Shown piece after piece: positions 27,801 to 39,800 of a DNA stretch of 64,000 bases (the stretch's first letter is position 1; each line of letters opens with the position of its first letter). Origin of the DNA: Ariolimax columbianus (lineage: Eukaryota > Mollusca > Gastropoda > Stylommatophora > Arionidae); contig JAVGWX010000013.1 in the NCBI GenBank assembly GCA_036924085.1, positions 46,123,175 through 46,187,174 on the forward strand, in the 5' to 3' direction. The position numbers were made by a program, and so were the translations under genes. The notes beneath the pieces are model-generated. The model was not told where the DNA came from. It did not search any database and saw only the letters and a program-made list of their open reading frames with translations.

Positions 27801-30800
27801 AATAATAATATTAATAATAATGCTAGGCAAGATGACACGTGTGGTAAGTGAGGAAACATAATAATAATATTAATAATAATGCTAGGCAAGATGACACGTG
27901 TGGTAAGTGAGGAAACATAATAATAATATTAATAATAATGCTAGGCAAGATGACACGTGTGGTAAGTGAGGAAACATAATAATAATATTAATAATAATGC
28001 TAGGCAAGATGACACGTGTGGTAAGTGAGGAAACATAATAATAATATTAATAATAATGCTAGGCAAGATGACACGTGTGGTAAGTGAGGAAACATAATAA
28101 TAATATTAATAATAATGCTAGGCAAGATGACACGTGTGGTAAGTGAGGAAACATAATAATAATATTAATAATAATGCTAGGCAAGATGACACGTGTGGTA
28201 AGTGAGGAAACATAATAATAATATTAATAATAATGCTAGGCAAGATGACACGTGTGGTAAGTGAGGAAACATAATAATAATATTAATAATAATGCTAGGC
28301 AAGATGACACGTGTGGTAAGTGAGGAAACATAATAATAATATTAATAATAATGCTAGGCAAGATGACACGTGTGGTAAGTGAGGAAACATAATAATAATA
28401 TTAATAATAATGCTAGGCAAGATGACACGTGTGGTAAGTGAGGAAACATAATAATAATATTAATAATAATGCTAGGCAAGATGACACGTGTGGTAAGTGA
28501 GGAAACATAATAATAATATTAATAATAATGCTAGGCAAGATGACACGTGTGGTAAGTGAGGAAACATAATAATAATATTAATAATAATGCTAGGCAAGAT
28601 GACACGTGTGGTAAGTGAGGAAACATAATAATAATATTAATAATAATGCTAGGCAAGATGACACGTGTGGTAAGTGAGGAAACATAATAATAATATTAAT
28701 AATAATGCTAGGCAAGATGACACGTGTGGTAAGTGAGGAAACATAATAATAATATTAATAATAATGCTAGGCAAGATGACACGTGTGGTAAGTGAGGAAA
28801 CATAATAATAATATTAATAATAATGCTAGGCAAGATGACACGTGTGGTAAGTGAGGAAACATAATAATAATATTAATAATAATGCTAGGCAAGATGACAC
28901 GTGTGGTAAGTGAGGAAACATAATAATAATATTAATAATAATGCTAGGCAAGATGACACGTGTGGTAAGTGAGGAAACATAATAATAATATTAATAATAA
29001 TGCTAGGCAAGATGACACGTGTGGTAAGTGAGGAAACATAATAATAATATTAATAATAATGCTAGGCAAGATGACACGTGTGGTAAGTGAGGAAACATAA
29101 TAATAATATTAATAATAATGCTAGGCAAGATGACACGTGTGGTAAGTGAGGAAACATAATAATAATATTAATAATAATGCTAGGCAAGATGACACGTGTG
29201 GTAAGTGAGGAAACATAATAATAATATTAATAATAATGCTAGGCAAGATGACACGTGTGGTAAGTGAGGAAACATAATAATAATATTAATAATAATGCTA
29301 GGCAAGATGACACGTGTGGTAAGTGAGGAAACATAATAATAATATTAATAATAATGCTAGGCAAGATGACACGTGTGGTAAGTGAGGAAACATAATAATA
29401 ATATTAATAATAATGCTAGGCAAGATGACACGTGTGGTAAGTGAGGAAACATAATAATAATATTAATAATAATGCTAGGCAAGATGACACGTGTGGTAAG
29501 TGAGGAAACATAATAATAATATTAATAATAATGCTAGGCAAGATGACACGTGTGGTAAGTGAGGAAACATAATAATAATATTAATAATAATGCTAGGCAA
29601 GATGACACGTGTGGTAAGTGAGGAAACATAATAATAATATTAATAATAATGCTAGGCAAGATGACACGTGTGGTAAGTGAGGAAACATAATAATAATATT
29701 AATAATAATGCTAGGCAAGATGACACGTGTGGTAAGTGAGGAAACATAATAATAATATTAATAATAATGCTAGGCAAGATGACACGTGTGGTAAGTGAGG
29801 AAACATAATAATAATATTAATAATAATGCTAGGCAAGATGACACGTGTGGTAAGTGAGGAAACATAATAATAATATTAATAATAATGTTCGCGTAGGCAT
29901 CAAACGTTGCATCGAGCGACCACTACCATGTCCAACTGCTAAGGCTGTGTTCATGCGTAGCGTGTCAACCGAAATTCCTACCGACTCCCCAGGTGGAGCC
30001 TAGTACTCTGCTGCCTTGGAATGGGGGCCGCGAAGAGTGTATTAAACTAATGTTTGTGTCAAGTTTTCCATGTCAAACTCCCTGTTTTTCTATGTCCTGC
30101 TGTCGAGGCTTCTGATTGTGTCAATTTTTTGGTCAGTGTGACCCTTGCTGTACGAGGTTGGGAGAGGTATCGTGTAACCTCCGGTGGAGGAAGGGGGCGG
30201 GCAGGAGGAAGTCTGCTTCAGTCCGAGCAGAAAGGTCCTTGAGTTAAGTGGAACGTTGAACTCCATCATGGACTGGTCTCCCATGGCTTAAGGTCAGGCA
30301 TGAAATGTAGCTTTACAAACAGGATAACCGATCGAAAGCACGTCAATTCCACAGAACAAGTCCCTGATACAGCCTGGTGAAGGAGTTGTGAAATATAATC
30401 CGAACAGGAACCACAAAACAGCAGAAAACGAAACAAACACCGGAGCGAGTCAAGAGCGCGGACATCTTATGAGGAAACAGCAAAGGAAAAAATCAGAGGC
30501 TATAAATATACAAACATTAACGGACATTGTGTAAGGGATGTTTGGTAATAGGGGTATTTGGCCTAGAAGTTATGAACTTGGTTTACAATCCCAATATCAT
30601 CATCATGTGGCATGTTTTTGCAGAACGTCGCTCCTATCACAACCCATTTGAAAACCAGAGTCATACCCAAGTATTCCGTGACATCTTGGTGCAATCACCT
30701 TTTTGGCCTGTCTCTGCCTATCTTGCCCAGCACTTTACCTCCTATTACCGTTCTCTCAAGACCTTTTCAAGTGGCCAAAGTATTTCAATTTTCTGTTCAT

Positions 30801-33800
30801 GATGGAATTTATGAACCAGTTCTCCTCTATGCCCAACTCTTGTCGAATGTCTGCATTCTTCTTATTTTTTTCGGTCCACATGATTTTTAGTACCTTTCTA
30901 TAACATTTTGACTAGAAGAACTCAATTTTCTTCCTTGAGGTTTGGGTAACCATCCATGTTTTTCAGCCATATAATGCCACGGGAAAAACACAGTTCTCAA
31001 AATTGTCACTTTTGCTTGTTTGCTAATATTCTGCCATGTTTCCTCAGATTGTGTAGCCTTTGCATTGCCATTCTCCTTCTGATATCCTTTCGGCAGTCAC
31101 TATTGTTGTCAATTCTGGAGCACAGATATTCAACATTCGTGACTTGTTCTATTCTCACACCACCTAATTTGAATTTATGTTGACTTCTTGTTTTGTCGGT
31201 GGTCATTATCATTGCTTTGTTTATTTTACAGAGAGGTTTTTATCTTCGCTGCATCTGCTTACGGCTGCAATTAGCTGCTCACGGCTGCAATTAGCTGCTC
31301 TAACCCCTCTGTACTGTTTGATAGTATCACAGTATCGTCTGGGATCTTGAATCCGTTGATTGTTCTGCCGTTGGTCATCTTGACCACGTTTTTGTCACTG
31401 TATCAGGGTAGTTGAAGGATGAGAGAGTGACGCTGACGTGTGCAACTCTCATTCAGTATAATAAAAATTCACGAGAAAGTCACTTTGTTTTAATTTCACA
31501 TTTGTTACACCATTGTCTACTATGACAAGCACAATGGAAGTGCCTTTGATATTTGGTGCTGGAACATTCGCACCCTCCTGGATCATGTGCAAAACATCCT
31601 TTACCCCTTTGGGTAAAGCTCCTTAGTGCAGCAGACAATTCAGGGCTCCGACTGGCTTTAGCACGCTTTATAAGTTTTTACGAAAAATGTGCATCTCGCT
31701 ATGGTAGTCAACTTTCAAAATTTGTAACTTTTCTGTTTGTTTGTCAATATAAAATGTTTTCTTGTGTGCATAGACACAATTGAATAACAAACTTGTGGGT
31801 GTTATTGTTTTTGTTGTGTGTTTGTTAGTTTCTGAGTTACAAAAAGATGAAGTTGAAAATTTATGGAAATCTCGGAAGAAATTTGGACTCGACCGCTAGG
31901 CCTAGTCGCTGCGATAGAAAACCATGGAAACCACAACAACGTATCGATACTGTGTTTACAATATCGACACAACTATTAGTTTCCAATTCAAACGTAGTTC
32001 TTTCATTTAAACAAACAAAATAAACAGATCTACTCTATAAAGATCTTTCTCAACAACCTACTTCACCTTTTGCAAAAGGTTGGCTTGCTCCAAACGGCGT
32101 ATAAGAATAAAAATCTTTCAAAAACCATTTGTAATCGAACTACAATACTTTAACTGGCAAAATATCGTTTGTAGATGGTGAAGTATTCAGCATTTTCAAA
32201 ATTGGCTATGGGTAGGGTCTCCGTGCCAAAAATTTTTTACATTTTTAATTACATTTTGTAGGTCGAGCTGGTTGAATGAGTCTAGACTATAGCACCCTAA
32301 GGTTAACCATCTTCGAACTGTTGCGAACGGTGAGTATCATTAGAGTGGTCATCTATTACAATGGTCAAATAGCAGACCCCAAACTATTTTCTAAACTGGT
32401 AGTAAACTTTTTAACATTGCAAGATTTTGTGGCTAGTCGCTGGAGCTTTTTTTACAGTACAGAATTGATATTGTTGCCCTCCAAATAAACCAATAGGTGC
32501 TCAGTCTCTTCCAATAAATGACAAATATATGGATACTGAAAGTTTTTTTGCAATCGCTGGTTCTACACATTTCTGCTCCCCTCTCAACCCAGGCTTGATC
32601 TTAAAATGCTTGAAATATTGAGTATTTCTTCTTCTTCTTCTTCTTCGTAAGCTGTCAGACGTCAACCTTTATTTTTTCGAAAAAAGCAGCGGTCATCCTG
32701 AGGCTGTCGACAGTGCCATAGAGCTTGTCTAGTGTTGCCACTGGTGATGGCCACATCTGCTTTCTCTGATCCTCGTATGTCGTGCAGTTTTGCCGCAGAT
32801 GTTCACCGGTCATTTTCTCAGTACCGCACGTGCATTCGTCAGTGCCACCTATCTTCAATTTATTGAATAGGTGGTACCTCAGTCTATTGTGGCCAGTGCG
32901 AAGTCTGAAGACCACGACCTGCTCTCTTCTGTTCAACTGGTAATAGGCATCGTTTTTTTGTGTAGCCAGTATGTTCTGTTTCCCATTTGGTCATGTATCT
33001 AGCTCTAATAAGCCTTTTTGACTCTTCGTATGTCACACTAGTATCTGGTTGTTGTAGTCTTGTACCTTCTTTTGCCAGTCTGTCTGCCTCCTCGTTGCCT
33101 TGGATGTTACAGTGGGATGGAACCCACTGTACCACTACTCTTTTTGGTGTGGACTGCTGGCATAGTTGACAGAGTATTGCTCTTAAATCATTGAGTTTAG
33201 TATTTTTCTGGCTTTTTAGTGCTGTGACTACGGCCAGGGCATCTGTAAGCAGGACTATATGGCTTTCATTTCTTTTGCATGTCACCATTTCTTCTACTGC
33301 AGCCCTCAGTGCCTCTGCCTCCGCTCTGAAATTGTTTTGAGTATTTTCCAGTTGCCACTGACAGTGTTATTTTTCTACCATTTGGTAGGCTCAGGAATAC
33401 CCCTGCCCCTCCATTCTGTGTTGTGTTTGTTATAGAGCCGTCGGAGTATGCATGGGTCCAGTCCATGCTTGGGTAGTTTTTCGTTATGTACCTCAGGGTT
33501 ATGTCTCTTCTTTCTTTTTCAGTCTGGCTGTTCTTTTTTCCAATACCTGGTATATTTTCTACCACCTCTGGAAATATATGCTGCCTCCAGGTAGGTCTGC
33601 GTACAGTAGGGATGGGCTTTGGTGTTGTTAATGCGTTCATAGGGTCATCGTTCATCTTTGCTTTGGCTATTTCTGCAAAGTTTCTCCGCTTTAGTTTCCC
33701 ATTTCCAAAATTATTTAGTCTCTTATGCATTGGATGGTCAGTCAGTCTTCTGAGTTTTTCTGCTTGCTGCTGGGCTTCGCAGTCTCTTCTGTCGGTCATG

Positions 33801-36800
33801 GATTGTAGATTTGTAATCTTTTCCAGTTCTACAATTGTATTGAGTATTTAAAATTAGTTGGTTGTAGAGTTCACATATTAAGCATGGTCATTAGATGATT
33901 ACATTCCCTTCATCTCTTTCTGATGTCACCACAATTGATTCTGTCAAGATGTCAGTTCTTTCATTGTCGTAATCCCCATTACAACCAGAACAGTAATACG
34001 GGTTGAAGTTGCTATGTCCCCTATCAATCTTTCTCAATCCCACCCTCCCTCTCTCAAAAAAAAGGGGAGGGGGGTGTATGTGTCTTGCAGCTGACTTTCG
34101 ATGCGCAGATGACACTTGAACTGAACTGAACTACTGACTTGCCTTTGTAGCTTTACTGTTTTGTTTCCTGCGAGATATTAAGTGTTTCAACTGAGTTGAG
34201 ACTTATTATGTACAATATTTAGTAACCAGTTTTTCCATCAAATTAAATTGAGCTGGTGGATGTTGTGGGATATAACATCAGAATAGTTAGCAAGGTAAAC
34301 GGACTAACTTTGACCAGTTCAAGAGGTTGAATTTATTGAGAAGCTGCATCATGAAATCGTCGCCTGGCAACAGGGAAGCTGCAATCTGCAACACAGAAGA
34401 GAAATCATTCTTTTTTTCATGTCAAGAAACAAAACAAAGCAGAGTTTTACATATAAATTAGAAGAGCTTCTTAACAAAAGCCACTTCATCTGTCCTCAAG
34501 CTAGTGTTTTAGTTATCAGCTCACACACCTCCCCTATTTATTTCATTCCTTACAGCAAATTGTTACTGTAACACTTTGTTGCCAACACTATACACAACCC
34601 TACTTAAATCTATGCTTATCAAATGTACAGAAGGTGCAGTGGTCATAGTTAGAGGACCTGGACTGTGCAGATTACTATGTACTGCTGTCACCGAGCCATA
34701 GCCCAACACCTTAGGCAAAGAGCCAGTCATGCTTGGAGGTGAGACACTGGGAGAGGTGGACACCTTCACATATGTGTGTGATGTTTTTCAACACTATCAC
34801 CTTCATCTTCTTGTATCTCAGAAACTAACACACACACAACAGAAACACCAACAAACTCTTTATTCATTTATTTCTCTACTTAGGGATGAAGACTAACGTC
34901 TGGTCAGGCAAAGTATACTGGTCAGGCATGTTAGTCAGGGTCAGGCAAAGTATACTGGTCAGGCATGTTAGTCAGGGTCAGGCAAAGTATACTGGTCAGA
35001 CATGTTAGTCAGGGTCAGGCAAAGTATACTGGTCAGACATGTTAGTCAGAGTCAGGCAAAATATACTGGTCAGACATGTTAGTCAGGGTCAGGCAAAATA
35101 TACTGGTCAGACATGTTAGTCAGGGTCAGGCAAAGTATACTGGTCAGACATGTTAGTCAGGGTCAGGCAAAATATACTGGTCAGACATGTTAGTCAGGGT
35201 CAGGCAAAATATACTGGTCAGACATGTTAGTCAGGGTCAGGCAAAATATACTGGTCAGACATGTTAGGGTCAGGCAAAATATACTGGCCAAGACTCTCAC
35301 CTTGACATTCCCCGTAGTAGCGAGCTGTTTTCATGGCAGCCTGGCTAATAAGGTGAGAGATCAACGTGATTGCCTTAGTAGTGAGCAACACGCAGTCGAA
35401 GCCAAGCATAGCACAACTGCCTGGAGGACCCTAGTCTACCTTCATCAGCACACACTCGGGAAAAGCTACTGCTACCCACCACTTAACGTCCTTTTCAGGA
35501 AGCAAATAAGAGTAAACCTACTCATTGCGGGCATTCGCAAACAAACAACAATATTATTTCTCTACTCTAAAACAAATCATATCAATAGACCAAATAAAAA
35601 AAGTTACAGGCTCTCAAAGTCAACAACCCTAGAAAAATGGGAGGTGCTGAAAAAATATTGCAGCTCCGAGGGAAATTGCGTCATTTTATAATGCAGTTTA
35701 GTAAAGGCTAATTATGTTGAGTACTCTTGGTGTTTGGTCAACAGCTCTTACCCCTTCTCTATAACAACTCCACAGAAGAGAGGAGGACCCCCCAAGTAGC
35801 ATCGTGTCTGCCACTTTGAGGCGACGGGGGTGGGGGGGGGGCTCTCTCTCAACGCCTGGTTGGACTACACAGTTTGAGCCTCATGCTGCTTATTCTTTAT
35901 TTGTGACATCCGCATAAAGCAGAAATTACATTGCACTGTTTCGTTAGGCATGTGGCCCATAGCATCCCTTTTTAACAGGTTTTTCTGTCAGATTTTCCTT
36001 CCCTGGCCCTTGATTGTCCCCAGTCTACCTGCAGGGCAACAGGTTTGTGTATCCACTTAGTCTGGTCATTACCCTTCGAACTGTCTGGCCTGGTAGGCCC
36101 TGCTGGAAGGTATTCTACCACGGCTATATCACTTACGGTCATAGGAACCCACAAGCTCCTTTACATCGAGAAGATGAAGACATGAGAGACTCTTTTTCTA
36201 CCATGAGATGTAGAAATAAACTTTTCTTTCTCCTGTGGTTTATAGTTTCAATGGGTACTTGGAGGTGATGATGGCTGAAGCAATGAAGAAATGCAATCTA
36301 TGGGGTAAAGGTTGTTTCAATTGCCCACAATGAGTAGGTTACTCTTCTGTGCGTCCTGAAAAGGGCGTTAAGCGACGGGTTGCAGTAGCTTTCCTCACAT
36401 CTCGAGTGTGCTAATGAAGGTGGACTGCGGTCCTCCAGGCGGTTGTGCTATGCTTGGCTTCACCTGCATGTCGCTCACTACTACAGAGATCACATCAAAC
36501 CTCACCTTGTTAGCCATACTGTTGTTCTCAACAACAGCACGTTTCCAGGACGACCAAAGAAGAGGTCATGTGAGGGTCTTAGCCAGTATATTGCTCCTGA
36601 CCCTGGCTAACATTCTCTGATTAGTTTTATTTGCCTGACCAGACATTAGCCTCATCGTTTTAGTGGTAAATGTAAAGGACGAACAACTGGAGGCAATAAA
36701 ATATGCTGATGACCAAGTCATTATAGCAGAGAGTAGGAGGATTTACAAAAGATGCTCAATGAAATTAGCAACACTGCATACAGCTATGACATGAAAATGA

Positions 36801-39800
36801 ACATAGAGAAGACCACGACAATGATCATAGCCAAAGAACCAACCAGTGTAAGAGAAACTATACAAGTTTATAAGCCGAGCAGGTATTCCAATACCCATAT
36901 CTAGGTCAAACCATAACAGAAGATGCACGATGATATACATAAATACGATCTAGAATCACAATGGCAAAGAAAGTCTTTAGAGAGAAACAAAGAATCCTTA
37001 CATCCAATAACATTAGTATGTCTCTAAGGAAAAGAATCTTACTCACATGTTTGGATTATGGCAATGTATGGCTCTGAAACATGAACTATAAATAAAAGAG
37101 AGGAAAAATACTTGGAGGCTTTTGAGATGTGCCTGGCTGGTACATAATCTGCAAAGAGAGGGCCCAGTCAAAAAAGGTCTTGGAGGACATTTTATAGGGG
37201 AGAGAGGGGAAAACCTAGAAATACCTTTTTGCCTCAAGCTTACGGAGATATGGCTGTGCTGAAGACAGCTGCAGAGGATAAGCAGAAATGGAAGGACAAA
37301 ATCCAAGAGTTTGTTGACCAGTACTAGGACTGAATGACCTGATGATGATAGTTTCTACAGGATGAGGGTAGCCAGCCCCATGCCCAACCCTCCTTAGTTG
37401 CCTCTTACAGCATGCCTGGCAGGATTACAGTGTTACTATTCTTTGATACTCTTTCAGAGCCCAGTTGTTGTTGGTTAACTAGGTCAGCCAAGCTGTTCTC
37501 TCTTTCACAGTCAATACCAAGGTTAAGAATTTGCAAGTATTTTGTAGCTGGTGAGAGGAGCTGTATAAGGCATTGGTGATTGTTGGGGTGCTCAGTAATA
37601 ACTTTTCTCTGTCTGTGGCAAGTCTGGGGCAAGCAAGCAACACATGTCGCACTGTCTCGTACGGATCAGGCCCCAGTAAAACTTAGATGTTTGGGCAGCA
37701 GAAGGAGCTTTATCAAGAAGTGGACAGATAAAAATAGTTCAAAGAATTCTGCTGCTAAATTTACCTGCAACATTATGATGTCCCGGTCATACATTTCCTG
37801 TCTACATCTTAGGTTGGTGTAGAAGAAAACCTGAGGTAAGAGAAACTGCTCATTAAGTGTGGTCAAGCAATGGTATGTTTTTCACGTACATGAGATAACA
37901 TATGAAACTATGGGAAGGAAAACAAACTTTAGAACATGTTTTCATAGCCTGTTGGCCTCCTATTTACTTACTTTCCGTGTCCAAGCACCACGTTATATAT
38001 CTTGCATCCAGTATTCAGCGACATGGATTGCCTTGTCGTTTGCCTCCAACATGTCGCGCCTATTGCATGTTTCCTGGAGGTTGGGGCAGGTCATCAGGTG
38101 GTCTGGGTCCTGTATTGCGCTGCAATCACATGTGTCATATGCGTATCCCCATCGCTTCATATTCCTCTTGCACCGTGATACACCAGTTCAGAGTCTGTTT
38201 AGCGACTTCCATGTTGTGTATGGTAGATGATGTCCAGAAGCAGGTTACTCCAGACGTTTTATCTCTGCGGCCTACACCAATTCATGCAACCTCTTGATAC
38301 GGCGACGTATGGAGTTTGTTGTTTCTAGAAAGCTATGTCTGGATTTGAGTATTTTGTTTTGGGTCGTGCTCCTGTTTTCCTCGTTCAATTCAGATGAGCA
38401 CACTGATAGCTTGGCCCTGTCCAGCCCAAGTGTGGGATAAACTGAATGATGATGCGTCGTCTTCTCCTTCTCCATCGTTCATTCTCAAACTCCTGCTACC
38501 AAACTCTGAAATGGGCTTTGCAAGTAGCAGGATGTTGTTAGGAGAACGGAATGCGTTTTGTCATAGTTTACAGCTTGACTGCGATATTTGCACTTTTCCG
38601 TTCAACACATCCTACATTTTTGAGTAGTGGGTTAACCTTCCCTCTTTGATCCTTTCTCCTTAGCCAGTCTGCTCTGTTGCAGGCTGTTATACAGGATCAC
38701 CGGTGTAGAACGGTCTTGGCAGCTCTGATTCGCTCACCCTGATGCTAGCAGTGAGCTATGGGTCGCTAACCACTACAGCTCATGCACTGTTCAGCATCTT
38801 GATCCCAATGATGATAAGTAATGTTATTGACAAACAAATTGGCCAACTATCAATTATCGATTAATCGACATTGCATTATCGACCGATATAAATTAATTGG
38901 TCCACTGATTATTTATAATGTAATTATGTTTTTTGATATGAAATTTGTATTGCAAATAAAGTAGTAGACGAAGAAGAGACAAAACTGATAGTGGCATTCC
39001 GGAATTATAATTATAAGGATAGACTCTGAACAACCGACCTAGTGTATGGAAAAGAGAAGAATTTTAGGCGATTTAAAACAGGTTTATAAGATAATCAAAG
39101 GAAAGGAAAACATGGGCATAACATCTTATTCCCAATATGCCACATTGGCATGTTAATGGTATCTTTACTTTTTCCTTATACACGAAACTCCTGAACATGC
39201 CCAGGACAGAAAGACACAAATAGCAAAATTATCAAGGACTGGAAAGAATGAAAGATATCAAAGATATATCAAAATGTTGAAAATATGAAATAATTCAACT
39301 AAATTAATCAACCAAGTCAATTATTAGCAATTTAGAATGAAGGTAAATCCTCAGATTTCTTGACTAAAGGGAAATGTTACAGCAACCAAGCATTTCTCTA
39401 AAAGCCCCAATCTCAAATTCGTACCTGGTTCTGAAGACTGTAACCATTCCTGCGCCACATGCCAGCTTGTGACTGGGCTAGGAGAACTTGTATTCTCAGT
39501 GCTGGATCCATAAGCTCCTTCACGCTAAGTGGCTCTGTCATAGGTACATCAACACTGTGGGCCATTTCAGCCAGCCTCTGTCATTGGGTACAGTTGAATA
39601 AGTCATCAAATTTTTAGATTCAATCTAACTAATAAATAACAGATGGCCTTTTTTATTTAAATTTAAAAAATAATTACTCCTGACGAGTGGATCCAAGTTC
39701 TCTTAATATCAGCACTCTTTTCAGGAAAACTACTATTGGCTCCAAAGTTAGCAACAGAATCTCTTAGGCCAGAGCTGCCTTTGGGAAGCTGCGCAACATC

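Larger units (their letters stand above)
34795..35697 (-). mobile_element. piggyBac-like fragment interrupted by SINE-A and its array
   Basis: 34,795-34,880 (gtatctcagaaactaacaca) and 35,556-35,697 (aaaagttacaggctctcaaa) continue each other. Between them is a 675-bp insertion, 34,881-35,555, flanked by the 11-bp duplication atttctctact. Confidence 0.75.

Noticed and set aside
27643..29886. CRISPR-like array
   Set aside because: Units are contiguous with no spacers, and the context is an animal intron.
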